The position numbers were made by a program, and so were the translations under genes. The notes below the pieces were generated by a model. The model searched no databases and was not told the DNA's origin. It saw nothing but the letters and a program-made list of their open reading frames with translations. A stretch of DNA of 64,000 nt from Mesorhizobium_K sp040049215 (GTDB lineage: Bacteria; Pseudomonadota; Alphaproteobacteria; Rhizobiales; Rhizobiaceae): NCBI RefSeq assembly GCF_040049215.1, contig NZ_JBDZDN010000001.1:930001-994000 (forward strand), read 5' to 3'. Numbering within the stretch: the first letter of the stretch is position 1; each line of letters begins with the position of its first letter. Below are positions 27,656 through 35,991 of the stretch, piece after piece.

Positions 27656-28582
27656 TCAGAGCGCAAGCTGCGCCTTTATGCCGGCGATCGCACTCAGAGC
27701 GGCCGCGCGGCCGGCAGCGATCGACTCGGCAGCGCGGTGGAAATCAAGGAGTGCGATGTTCGAGACTTGTGGCGATATCATCGCGTGGGGCGGCTCGCCG
27801 GCAAGCCGTGAGCGAGTGATCCTGTCCTGCATGATGTTGATCGCATTCGCCATAACATCGAAATAGCCCGGCGATCGCGGCCCGCGGGCAAGCAGTTGCG
27901 GAAGTATGCGCCGGGCCTGGTCGCGCAGAGGGCCAGGCATTTGGGCGAGCATATCGTCAAGCCGTCTTCGCCCCTCGCTCGGGCCGTCCTCGGACGAGCC
28001 TGGCGTAAGGCTCGCGGCGCGTTTCGTCAGCAGACCATCGCTCACCCTTACGGCAATGACGAAATCGGCGCCAAGTGCCCGGCAGGTCGACACCGGAACC
28101 TGGTTCACGAGCCCTCCGTCTGCCAGCCACCGCCCGTCAACGAGCGTCGGGCTAAAAATGCCCGGCAGGCCGATCGACGCCCGAACCGCGACATCCACTG
28201 GACCCGTCTGAAGCCAGATCTCGCGGCCGTCGGCCAAATCGGTCGTCACCGCCGCGTACTTCATCGGCAGGTCTTCGATGGCCATTCCGATGCCGAGATC
28301 TTGCAAAAGCCGCAGGATGCGGCTGCCTTCAACAAGCCCGCCATTGGCGATCTGCACGTCGAGAAGGCCGACGATCGCGCGCCAATCAACCGCCTCCGCC
28401 CAGTCCTTCAGCCTGCTAAGCACGCCTCCGGCATAGGCCGCACCGACCAGCGCGCCCATGGACGTCCCCGCAACGATCTTCGGCTCTATGCCGGCCTCCA
28501 GAAGCGCTTCGAGAACTCCTATATGCGACCAGCCGCGGGCTCCGCCGCCGCCCAACGCCAAACCAATCGTGCGTCTCGCCAT
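27656..28582 (-). CDS. Patatin-like phospholipase family protein
   Basis: A 308-residue patatin-domain lipase. The oxyanion-hole motif GGGGARG is at 11-17, the nucleophile S41 lies in GTSMG, and the dyad aspartate D155 is in WLADGG. The RASIGLPGIFSP segment between them is standard for bacterial patatins (RssA-like). It is expected to hydrolyse phospholipid or acyl esters in the cytoplasm or at the inner membrane. The C-terminal 100 residues are helical and less conserved. It is the last recognisable core gene before the integrase. Confidence 0.88.
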   Translation of the reverse strand: MARRTIGLALGGGGARGWSHIGVLEALLEAGIEPKIVAGTSMGALVGAAYAGGVLSRLKDWAEAVDWRAIVGLLDVQIANGGLVEGSRILRLLQDLGIGMAIEDLPMKYAAVTTDLADGREIWLQTGPVDVAVRASIGLPGIFSPTLVDGRWLADGGLVNQVPVSTCRALGADFVIAVRVSDGLLTKRAASLTPGSSEDGPSEGRRRLDDMLAQMPGPLRDQARRILPQLLARGPRSPGYFDVMANAINIMQDRITRSRLAGEPPHAMISPQVSNIALLDFHRAAESIAAGRAAALSAIAGIKAQLAL

Positions 28583-28928
28583 CGCCCGTTCTCCTCGCTG
28601 CGGGCCATTCTGGCTCCTGTCGGCGGCAACGTCGAGACAAGGTTACCGCGACAAACCGACGGTCAGACAGACGATGCGGCCGAATAGTGAGGCCGCAGCG
28701 TTCCGATACGCGATTACAATGACTTAGCGAGAGGCTGCGGTTTGGAAGATGGCGGAGAGAGCGTCCGTCTCCGCCTCATCTAGAGTGTTCCCGTACGTCC
28801 CAAAATGCCTAGGAAATCGCCACGAAAGCCTTGCGTCATAAGGATTGCAGTTCCGGTGCGTTACAAAGAGGTCTTGCCAAGTCCCGTAGCAAGTTGTACG
28901 TAAATTTGTTCGCAGTTGAGGGCTTGTC
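28583..28928. other. Intergenic left flank of the integrative element
   Basis: This stretch between the patatin gene and the integrase contains no convincing gene. A minus-strand frame at 28724-28930 could encode about 68 residues but starts on the opposite strand of the integrase start codon and matches nothing I recognise. A tRNA target was looked for and not found. The left attachment site should lie here, but no direct-repeat partner was found by eye on the right side. Confidence 0.4.
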
Positions 28929-30770
28929 ATGCGGATCAATCGCCTTTCCGTCGCAGCGGTCAACGCCAAGCGAAAGTCGGGCCTGTATGCCGATGGCGGT
29001 GGGCTCTATCTCCAGGTGGCCAAGGGTGGGTCGAAGACTTGGATTTTCCGCTACATGCTGGCTGGCCGTCCGCGGAAGATGGGACTGGGCTCGATACACA
29101 CCGTGTCGCTCAAGCTGGCCCGCGAACGAGCCGCCGAGCAGCGCCTGAAGCTGCTGGACGCCGACGATCCGATTGAGTTGCGCAAGGCCGAACGGATGGC
29201 GAAGCTGGCGACATCGACGACGGCGCTGTCCTTCAGGGAGGCGGCGGAGCAGTACATCAACACGCATCGCGCCGGGTGGAAAAATGTGAAGCACGCTGGC
29301 CAGTGGGAAGCCACGCTGAAAACTTACGTCTATCCCGTATTCGGCGATCTCGCCGTGTCACGCGTCGACGTCGCGCTGGTCATGAAGGTGCTGGAGCCGA
29401 TCTGGAGCGTCAAGCCTGAAACTGCCTCGCGGGTCAGGGGGCGCATCGAGAGCATCCTTGATTGGGCCAAGGCGCGGCATCTTCGCGAGGGGGAGAATCC
29501 GGCGCGCTGGAAAGGCCATCTCGACAAGCTACTTCCTGCTCGCAACAAGGTGGCCAAGGTCGAGCATCACGCGGCGCTTCCTTACGCAGAGATCGGCGCC
29601 TTTATCGACGACCTGGGCGAGCTGGATGGCAACGGCGCGAGGGCGTTGGAGTTTGCGATCCTGACTGCAGCGCGTACGGGCGAGGTCGTCGGCGCGAACT
29701 GGCAGGAGGTCGACTTCGACAGCGGCATGTGGACGATACCAGCCGAGCGCATGAAGGCAAGCAGGGAACATCGCGTCCCGCTGTCCAGCCGTGCCGTCGA
29801 AATTCTCAAGGCTTTGCCGCGTGAGGAGGGCAACCCGCACGTGTTCATCGGCGCCGGGAGGAGCAGGCCGCTCTCGAACATGGCGATGTTGATGACGCTG
29901 CGCCGCATGGAGCGCGCCGACCTTACCGTGCATGGGTTCCGCTCGACTTTCCGCGACTGGGCTGCTGAGCAGACCGCCTACCCGAACGAGATGCTTGAGA
30001 TGGCCCTTGCGCACACAGTCGGCGACAAGACCGAGGCGGCATATCGCCGGGGCGACATGGTCGAGAAGCGGCGACGATTGATGGATGACTGGGCCGTCTT
30101 CTGCGACAAAGGGAAGAGCACGGCGGACAACGTAACGCCTATCAGGAAACCCGTGACGGTTGAACGGCTTGCTGACCTGAAGATGGGGCTCACCAACTCC
30201 CGGAAAGACTTGCGCCTAAATCGGCAGGAAAAGCTCGTTCTCTCGCTTGAAGCTGCCGCCGAGACTTTCGACAGCAATAACGCCAAAAGTGCTGCGATGG
30301 CGCTGGATGCCGTTATGGCATTCCTGCACGACGAGCGGCTGGAGGCACCTTTCCGCTTTCTCGTCGACGGTCTGGATGAGAGCCGGCGTAAGGGAGCGAC
30401 CAAGCGGCTCGATCAGGCTTTGGATGAAGCCCGGCTCGCGGCGACGGTCGACGCCGTGATGGCTGAAGGCGACGCTGGTCAAGGTTGCACTCTGGAAGAT
30501 GCCTGCAAAGCCGTGTCCGAACAGGCCGCATGGACGGGTACCATCAAAAACCTGCGAGGTAACAGGAAGGGGGGCCGCGCCCTGCCTGACTGGAAGATCA
30601 TAAAAAGTCTCAGGGACAACATAAGGCACGGCAAAGCACGGTCTGAAGCGACCGAAGTTTACCGGTATCACCTGTATCACCTGCTTCGCGATTGGAGCCC
30701 CAACGAGGAGCTGCCCGCACCGCTGGCTGGGTCGAAGAAGGGAAACCGAAAGCGCGATCATAGACCGTAA
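28929..30770 (+). CDS. Tyrosine-type integrase (P4/prophage family) with long C-terminal extension
   Basis: A 613-residue site-specific recombinase. The N-terminal DUF4102-type arm domain (SGLYADGGGLYLQV, 17-30) is followed by the core-binding domain and a catalytic domain with R249 (TAARTGEV), H335 and R338 (HGFRS), H362 (LAHTVGD) and nucleophile Y372 (EAAYRRG). Family members usually end near residue 400. Here about 210 more residues follow, rich in charged helices and without a recognised domain. It is the first gene of the element and reads inward. The stop codon lies within an inverted repeat. Confidence 0.92.
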   Translation: MRINRLSVAAVNAKRKSGLYADGGGLYLQVAKGGSKTWIFRYMLAGRPRKMGLGSIHTVSLKLARERAAEQRLKLLDADDPIELRKAERMAKLATSTTALSFREAAEQYINTHRAGWKNVKHAGQWEATLKTYVYPVFGDLAVSRVDVALVMKVLEPIWSVKPETASRVRGRIESILDWAKARHLREGENPARWKGHLDKLLPARNKVAKVEHHAALPYAEIGAFIDDLGELDGNGARALEFAILTAARTGEVVGANWQEVDFDSGMWTIPAERMKASREHRVPLSSRAVEILKALPREEGNPHVFIGAGRSRPLSNMAMLMTLRRMERADLTVHGFRSTFRDWAAEQTAYPNEMLEMALAHTVGDKTEAAYRRGDMVEKRRRLMDDWAVFCDKGKSTADNVTPIRKPVTVERLADLKMGLTNSRKDLRLNRQEKLVLSLEAAAETFDSNNAKSAAMALDAVMAFLHDERLEAPFRFLVDGLDESRRKGATKRLDQALDEARLAATVDAVMAEGDAGQGCTLEDACKAVSEQAAWTGTIKNLRGNRKGGRALPDWKIIKSLRDNIRHGKARSEATEVYRYHLYHLLRDWSPNEELPAPLAGSKKGNRKRDHRP

Positions 30771-30795
30771 CTTACCCCCCATACTTTTACGGTCT
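30762..30795. repeat. Inverted repeat at the integrase 3' end
   Basis: AGACCGTAA (30762-30770) and TTACGGTCT (30787-30795) are exact reverse complements with a 16-base loop. The integrase stop codon is inside the left arm. There is no following T-run, so a classical terminator is only a possibility; it could be a protein-binding or recombination accessory site. Confidence 0.5.
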
Positions 30796-30812
30796 GGTCT
30801 TTCCGATACTAC

Positions 30813-30835
30813 CCTGAGACTTATTAGTTCTCAGG
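30813..30835 (+). promoter_or_regulatory. Inverted repeat overlapping the alpA ribosome-binding site
   Basis: CCTGAGA (30813-30819) pairs exactly with TCTCAGG (30829-30835). The right arm overlaps the CAGGAG ribosome-binding site of the AlpA-like gene that begins at 30839. As DNA it could be an autoregulatory operator; as RNA it would form a hairpin masking translation. Confidence 0.45.
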
Positions 30836-30838
30836 AGC

Positions 30839-31039
30839 ATGAACATGAACACCCCGCAGAATATCCTCCGCCGCGACGCCGTGGAACGTATGACGGGCCT
30901 GCCCAAATCCACCCTTTACGCCAAGGTTGCCGCAGGCGAATTCCCGAAACCTATTAAACTCGGTGCCAGGGCGGTCGGCTGGCTTGAACATGACATCGCC
31001 TCTTGGCAGCTAGCCCGTATTGAAGCGCGAGCCGCGTGA
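30839..31039 (+). CDS. AlpA family transcriptional regulator
   Basis: A 66-residue MerR/AlpA-type DNA-binding protein. The helix-turn-helix spans RRDAVERMTGLPKSTLYAKV, followed by the typical wing FPKPIKLGARAVGW and EHDIASWQ. AlpA-like proteins are encoded next to P4-type integrases and control excision or integrase expression. An ATG two codons downstream (MNTPQ) is an alternative start. The position directly after the integrase supports an excisionase/regulator role. Confidence 0.88.
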   Translation: MNMNTPQNILRRDAVERMTGLPKSTLYAKVAAGEFPKPIKLGARAVGWLEHDIASWQLARIEARAA

Positions 31040-31170
31040 CAAAAAGAGGCCCCGCCGCACCGGAGCGCGACGAGGGGAATAAAGGACAGTTTTCTTTCGC
31101 CGAACAATAGGAAGATAGTCCCAACAACCCCGAAGGTCAACGGCGCGGCGGTCCGGAAAGGACTGCTGAA

Positions 31171-31347
31171 ATGGCTACTCAAAAGACCCTCCCGATCCCT
31201 GCCACTGCCGGTCTGCGCGTCGAACAGTTCGACCTCCAGCTTCCGGTCGCGATCTTCGTCGGCTTATCCACGTATACCGTCGCCAACGGTGTCGTCTTTC
31301 TGCTGAGGGGTCTCGTCTGCCGCTTGCTGTCAGTGGTGCTCGCATGA
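31171..31347 (+). CDS. Small hypothetical protein coupled to the prim-pol gene
   Basis: A 58-residue ORF beginning MATQKTLPIPATAG and ending in a hydrophobic C-terminal half (TYTVANGVVFLL, CRLLSVVLA) that may be one membrane segment. GGAAAGGA precedes the ATG. Its stop overlaps the start of the prim-pol gene in ATGA (31344-31347), a strong sign that it is translated. I do not recognise the family. Confidence 0.5.
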   Translation: MATQKTLPIPATAGLRVEQFDLQLPVAIFVGLSTYTVANGVVFLLRGLVCRLLSVVLA

Positions 31348-32285
31348 GCACCGCCGATCCCACAGGCATCCGGCTGCAGCTGCTCGCCAACGGATTTACG
31401 CCTCTGCCGAACGTCGCGAAAGGCTGCTACCTCGCGGGCTGGCCTCGGCTCGCTGTTAATAGGCACATGATCCGCAAATGGCGGCGGCTCCTGCGATACA
31501 GCGACACCGGCATCAGGCTCGATAACGGGCTAGCGGTCATCGACATCGACATCGACGATGTTGCTGCCGTCGGCGCTATCTTGAAGCAACTGGCGGCGTT
31601 GCTGCCGGGTGCGCTGCGGCTCGTGCGTCACGGCAACGGTGCCAAGGTTGCGATATTCGTCAGGACCGACGAAGAGTTCGGCCGCATATGCTCGTACTCG
31701 TGGACGAAGCCCGGCGAAACCGAGGACGAAGGCGCTTACCGGGTCGAGATTTTCGGCGGCGGATCAGCTCGTCAGTTCGGAGCTTTCGGCAGTTGCGGCC
31801 CCGGCAAGTCCTACCGCTGGGCCGGGCGCTCGCCGCTCGACAGCCGCCTCGATCAACTGCCCTTTGTCACCAAGAAGCAATTCTTCAGCGCTGTCGACAT
31901 TGCCGAGAAGGTGCTGCGCGAGCTGGGCTGGGGGCAGATGCTGCGGTCCAAGAGAGGCGAAAACGTGTCGCGGCCTGTCCGCGACCTGACCCCCGATATG
32001 GTCTTCAATTGCAACGACGGTGTGACGCGCACGCTTTCCGAGCTGACGGAACTGGCCAGAAGCGGCGGCCTTCCAGGAGGACTGGAATGCAGCGCGAGTT
32101 GGCTGGAAGGGCCGTCGGCGAAGCGCACCGACCGCTGCCTCATCGGCGCCACCGCGGACGGGAGCCTGACCGTCTGGGAAACCTCGTCTGACGTCACGCA
32201 TATGTCCAAGCCGGTCGAGATCGACGTGGTCGAAGCGGCAAAGAAAATCCGCCGCGCGAAGGAACTATTCAATGTCCGCGCCTGA
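31344..32285 (+). CDS. Bifunctional DNA primase/polymerase (prim-pol) N-terminal-like protein
   Basis: A 313-residue protein. The catalytic acidic motif of archaeo-eukaryotic-type prim-pols is seen as VIDIDIDD (65-72), with a preceding basic patch (NRHMIRKWRRLL) and a following VRHGNGAKV strand and VEIFGGGSARQFGAFG turn that match the family. It has no helicase domain; the next gene, overlapping by 14 bases, supplies one. Together they should prime and unwind element DNA, as the single alpha protein does in phage P4. Confidence 0.75.
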   Translation: MSTADPTGIRLQLLANGFTPLPNVAKGCYLAGWPRLAVNRHMIRKWRRLLRYSDTGIRLDNGLAVIDIDIDDVAAVGAILKQLAALLPGALRLVRHGNGAKVAIFVRTDEEFGRICSYSWTKPGETEDEGAYRVEIFGGGSARQFGAFGSCGPGKSYRWAGRSPLDSRLDQLPFVTKKQFFSAVDIAEKVLRELGWGQMLRSKRGENVSRPVRDLTPDMVFNCNDGVTRTLSELTELARSGGLPGGLECSASWLEGPSAKRTDRCLIGATADGSLTVWETSSDVTHMSKPVEIDVVEAAKKIRRAKELFNVRA

Positions 32286-33759
32286 ACCCATCCTCGTACC
32301 GCCGCCGACGGCACCGCTCGGCGTTGCTCAGGCTTTCGCCAAGACGCGTTACATGCAAGGCGACCTGCTGACGCTCCTGTACTGGCGCGGAAGTTTCTGG
32401 TCTTGGACCGGCACCCATTGGTCGGCGCTCGGCAACGACGAGATCGAAGCACTGATCTACGATTTTACCGATGACGCGCTCTACAGGAAGCCTGGCGGCG
32501 ACACGGTGCCGTGGAACCCGAACGCGCGTCGTGTCCACGACGTGAAACACGCCCTGAAAGCGGTCTGCCGTGCACCGGAAGAGCTACAGCCGCCGTGTTG
32601 GCTCGACGGGCGCGAACTCGGCCCGGTCGTACCTTGCAGCAACGGCCTGCTAGCAGTCGACGGCCGAGAGCTGTTGGTGCACACACCGCTGTTCTTCAAC
32701 CTGAACTCGTTGCCATACGGCTACGATCCCAGAGCCGACGCCCCGGCATGGCGCGATTTCACGGGTCAGCTTTGGCCCGATGACGACGAACCGCCGGCAG
32801 TGCTTGAAGAGTGCATGGGCTGCGCTGTCGCTGGCAAGGCCGATTTGCAGCGCATGGCTGCGATTGTGGGGCCACCGCGTTCGGGCAAGGGCACCATATT
32901 CGAGGTAATCAAAAATCTCGTCGGCCCCCCGCACACGGTCTCGGCGCAGCTGTCCAAGCTGACGGACGATAAGATACTGGTGGGCCTTCTCGGCAAATCG
33001 GTTTGCCTGATCCCCGACATGCGCGACGCTGGGCGCAATCCGCAGGCAGTCGCCGAGGTCCTGCTGTCAATAACAGGACAGGACGATTTCACGATCGACC
33101 GAAAATACAAGGACCCCTACTTCGGGCCGCTCAGCCCGTTTATCTTCACGGCCAGTAATGAACTCCCGTCGCTCAGGGACGCCAGCGGTGCGCTACCGTC
33201 GCGCTACCTGCCGATCATTATGACCGAGAGCTTTCTCGGTCGCGAGGACCGCACGCTGCGGTCGAGGTTGTTGGCCGAGCTGCCGGGCATCCTAAACTAT
33301 GCGCTCGACGGTCTCGACCATGTCATCAAAACCGGGCGCTTCACCGAGCCTAAAGTATCGGCCGAAGCCGCCGAGGACTTGGCCGAGATGGCGTCACCGA
33401 TGAAGCGCTTCGTTGCGGAACATCTCGCGGTGATGCCAAAAGGCGGCGACCCTGCCGAATACATCGAGCCGATTGCCGACCTGTTCAACACGCATAGGGC
33501 GTGGTCGCGCGACAACAACGAGAAGCCGATCTCGCGCGAGACGTTTGGCCAACGCCTCCGCGCAGCGGTGCCGACGATTAAGCGGTCGCAGCCGAGGGGC
33601 GAGGGCGGGGTACGTATACCGAGCTACATCGGCGTACGTTTGCTGCGTCGTGAGACCGAGACGGCACGTGCCAAGCGGCACGCGCTGGCAAAATTGAACG
33701 AGCGCGCAGGCGGCAGGGTGCGTGTAATCGAGGGCGGCGGCGATGACAACGACGCGTAG
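32272..33759 (+). CDS. Phage/plasmid primase-helicase, D5/P4 family (SF3 helicase)
   Basis: A 495-residue protein. The D5 N-terminal region (YMQGDLLTLLYWRGSFW with WTGTHW) is followed by an SF3 helicase domain with Walker A GPPRSGKGT (200-208) and the downstream LIPDMRDA and FTASNELPSL motifs (B and C motifs). The C-terminal part contains a winged-helix-like segment. It is the replicative helicase of the element. The overlap with the prim-pol gene means the two are co-translated. Confidence 0.88.
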   Translation: MSAPEPILVPPPTAPLGVAQAFAKTRYMQGDLLTLLYWRGSFWSWTGTHWSALGNDEIEALIYDFTDDALYRKPGGDTVPWNPNARRVHDVKHALKAVCRAPEELQPPCWLDGRELGPVVPCSNGLLAVDGRELLVHTPLFFNLNSLPYGYDPRADAPAWRDFTGQLWPDDDEPPAVLEECMGCAVAGKADLQRMAAIVGPPRSGKGTIFEVIKNLVGPPHTVSAQLSKLTDDKILVGLLGKSVCLIPDMRDAGRNPQAVAEVLLSITGQDDFTIDRKYKDPYFGPLSPFIFTASNELPSLRDASGALPSRYLPIIMTESFLGREDRTLRSRLLAELPGILNYALDGLDHVIKTGRFTEPKVSAEAAEDLAEMASPMKRFVAEHLAVMPKGGDPAEYIEPIADLFNTHRAWSRDNNEKPISRETFGQRLRAAVPTIKRSQPRGEGGVRIPSYIGVRLLRRETETARAKRHALAKLNERAGGRVRVIEGGGDDNDA

Positions 33760-34107
33760 GCACGGGCTTGACACCGGCTTGGTAGGGGTTTGGAACGGGG
33801 TGAAAACATCCGCCCACCCCTTGGTATTTCTAGTGTTTATCCATCTGGCACAAGTGGCACAGGCTAATTCTCAACAATATTATTATGACAGTAGAGCCCT
33901 ATACAGAGAGTGTTTAAAACCCTTGTTGCGTTTTCGCCCGTGCCGCCCGTGCCCCGTGTGTCAGCGCGCCGCCGCCACCCAAGACCGGCTTGCTGGTCGG
34001 CGTGATGTAGATTTCCGAACCGCTTGATGGCTCGCTGCCTTCTGCGATGATTGTTTATGGCGAGGATTTCGCCGTTGTTGATCAAACGAAAATTAGGGGC
34101 CAACGCC
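33760..34107. other. Non-coding region with paired GGCAC-N4-GGCAC sites, candidate replication origin
   Basis: No convincing gene is present; a short frame at 33743-34027 has poor composition. GGCACAAGTGGCAC at 33847-33860 is matched in the opposite orientation by GTGCCGCCCGTGCC at 33940-33953 (complement GGCACGGGCGGCAC). Both are two GGCAC copies with a nine-base period. The 79 bases between them are the most A/T-rich of the element. The location straight after the primase-helicase gene fits an origin, though a regulatory role is possible. Confidence 0.45.
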
Positions 34108-34362
34108 GTGAACAAGTATTTTCTCTCTGTCCTTTGCATTTTAACCGCCTGCGCGACACCGCCGGACCAAATCAAGCCGGTGGCTGACAACCGTAGGTGC
34201 ACGCAGAATGATCGGGACCGGCTAGCCGACATAAGCGCCAATCAAAAGAAGAACGCCGACCGTGATGCGCTTGGAGTTTTCTTGGTCGGCGTACCCCTCG
34301 GCAAGGATGATGACCATGCGCCCGAAATCGCCAGACTAAAGGGCCGCTGCGGAGTAAAATAG
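34108..34362 (+). CDS. Small putative lipoprotein
   Basis: An 84-residue protein starting at GTG 34108 with AGGGG upstream. The N-terminus MNKYFLSVLCILTAC is a lipoprotein signal with lipobox LTAC, cysteine at 15. The mature part is short and charged. A longer reading from 34051 would put 19 extra residues before the signal, which argues for the GTG. It is element cargo of unknown function. Confidence 0.6.
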   Translation: MNKYFLSVLCILTACATPPDQIKPVADNRRCTQNDRDRLADISANQKKNADRDALGVFLVGVPLGKDDDHAPEIARLKGRCGVK

Positions 34363-34368
34363 AACGTG

Positions 34369-34566
34369 ATGACTGCGCCCAAAGAACGCCGCGAGATCAG
34401 CCTAAGCCTGTTCGACGAGATTGAGCGGGCGGTCTTGACCGCGCCGCGCACCGCCAAGCCGGCCGCCGATCCGGCCGAAGCTCGACGCAAGCGCGAGGAG
34501 CTTCTGCGTTCACTGGATGAAGTGGGGGCGCGGGTCGGAGTAGGCCGAGAGATAGAAGAGGAGTGA
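34369..34566 (+). CDS. Hypothetical protein, charged and helical
   Basis: A 65-residue protein rich in arginine, glutamate and lysine, with EARRKREELLRSLDEVGARV forming a predicted amphipathic helix. A GTG one codon earlier is an alternative start. It starts six bases after the lipoprotein gene. No family is recognised; it may be a small DNA- or protein-binding factor of the element. Confidence 0.5.
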   Translation: MTAPKERREISLSLFDEIERAVLTAPRTAKPAADPAEARRKREELLRSLDEVGARVGVGREIEEE

Positions 34567-34674
34567 GGCGATGCGGTCGGGTATGGCCCGATATGTCTAT
34601 ACGCTTATGCCACCCCTAAAGGCGGCCGGCCCGACGCCTTGCCTGCGCGGCGGGCTCGCCCAGGAGGCCCAGAT

Positions 34675-35160
34675 ATGACACCAGACCAGCGGAAAGGCCG
34701 GCCGTCCACCTTCCGCCCTGAGGCGGTCCAGCTCGCCGAAACCGGCATCACGCAGCCCGAAATTGCCGAGGCGCTCGGCACCACGAACAGGACCATCTCG
34801 CGCTGGGCGCTCCAGTACCAGGAATTCCGCGCTGCCCTTGATCGAGGTCTCGCCCGACGCGAGGCCGAACGGCGCTTGGCCGAGACAGCACCTCTCCGCG
34901 AAGCTGCCTCGAAACTTCGACGAATGATAGCTGACGCCCTGGCCTTCGATGGTGCTTGGGAAGGTCCGAAGGACCGTGGTAGCGCTGCCGGCACGCTGGA
35001 CGGGGCCTTGACAAGCACCACACGCATGCTCTCGCGCCCGCGCCTCGCTCAGGCACGCCGCGAACGACAGATTATCCGGTATTCGCTGTCCGATCCCGAG
35101 CCTGATCTGGCCTTCGACTGCGATCCCGTTGAACTGCTCGATCCGCGCTCGGATTGTTAG
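34675..35160 (+). CDS. Helix-turn-helix protein, terminase small subunit-like
   Basis: A 161-residue protein. Residues about 14-46 (FRPEAVQLAETGITQPEIAE, then GTTNRTISRW) form a helix-turn-helix as found in Terminase_5/HTH_23-like small terminase or transposase subunits. The C-terminal half is acidic. AGGAGG at 34662-34667 fixes the start at 34675; the frame extends 12 codons upstream. No large terminase or capsid genes are present, so packaging is not implied; regulation of the element is equally likely. Confidence 0.6.
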   Translation: MTPDQRKGRPSTFRPEAVQLAETGITQPEIAEALGTTNRTISRWALQYQEFRAALDRGLARREAERRLAETAPLREAASKLRRMIADALAFDGAWEGPKDRGSAAGTLDGALTSTTRMLSRPRLAQARRERQIIRYSLSDPEPDLAFDCDPVELLDPRSDC

Positions 35161-35230
35161 CTTGCGCCTTAACCTGACGGCGGCTAGTCCTTTGTTTGCC
35201 CCGCACTCAGCGGTCGCGGAGGGCAAGCGC

Positions 35231-35875
35231 ATGTGGAGGGTATTTTGGGCTGCGGCCGGCGGCGCCATCTTTGGCGGGCTTATCGTGTTGACGATCACCA
35301 GCCAGGATTGGTTAGTTGCTAGCATTCGCCACAACGCGACCTGGGAAACTGCGCGTGATTGGATCGGGGCGCTGAGTGGTTGGGCTGCCTTCTTCGCGGC
35401 GGCAGCAAGCCTTCCTTACCTGGTAGGCCAGTGGCTTGAAGCTAAGCGCCAGACGGCGTTTATCGTTGGCGACGCTGACCCAGACTTCCTTGTTTACCGC
35501 AATCGACAGAAGCGAGAAACCTATCTGACCGTCAGGAATTGGAACCGTCGCCGCGTGATGGTGGGCACGATTGTGATCCTTGGTAAGGCTGGGATCGAAA
35601 TCGACAACGTTGTCGACCGACAAAACTCGAGCAAATCATGGAAGAGCATGAAAGCCGCCGACGAGAGTGGCGAGTTTAAGATTGACGGGTGGACTGACCG
35701 CAACAGGGAGCCACCGCCGGATCGGTCGTTCATTATCAACATGGTACAGAGAGGCGAGCCAGTTCTCGATCACGGCTCCAAGCTCGAGTTCAAGATTTCG
35801 TACCGGATACTCGGTCAAGAGCATGAGCGCCGTTCGACGCGAGTTGTGACTAGTGCGATCATCGAACAGAATTGA
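35231..35875 (+). CDS. Hypothetical membrane protein of the element
   Basis: A 214-residue protein with two N-terminal hydrophobic segments (about residues 2-23 and 47-70, the latter containing GWAAFFAAAASLPYLVG) and a soluble, beta-rich remainder of about 140 residues. GGAGGG eight bases before ATG 35231 supports this start; a longer frame begins at 35129 inside the previous gene. The two-helix plus cytoplasmic domain layout is seen in some phage-resistance and signalling proteins, but I recognise no family. Confidence 0.6.
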   Translation: MWRVFWAAAGGAIFGGLIVLTITSQDWLVASIRHNATWETARDWIGALSGWAAFFAAAASLPYLVGQWLEAKRQTAFIVGDADPDFLVYRNRQKRETYLTVRNWNRRRVMVGTIVILGKAGIEIDNVVDRQNSSKSWKSMKAADESGEFKIDGWTDRNREPPPDRSFIINMVQRGEPVLDHGSKLEFKISYRILGQEHERRSTRVVTSAIIEQN

Positions 35876-35991
35876 TGCATTGGCCCTTAAGAGGGTTTGT
35901 GCACTAGTCTGTTCTCGCCTAAGGCTAGCGGCTCAACGCCTACTGGGCATCGCACCTTGGACGCGGACAAGTCGAATTCCCTCATTTTTCC

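Noticed and set aside
28828..28870. tRNA-like segment upstream of the integrase (stem around CCTT...AAGG followed by GTTCCGG)
   Set aside because: The T-arm, acceptor stem and CCA-proximal pairing do not form; it is not a tRNA or a clear attachment site.
33743..34027. Short plus-strand frame after the primase-helicase gene
   Set aside because: It overlaps the primase stop region, has no ribosome-binding site and odd composition; the candidate origin repeats lie inside it.
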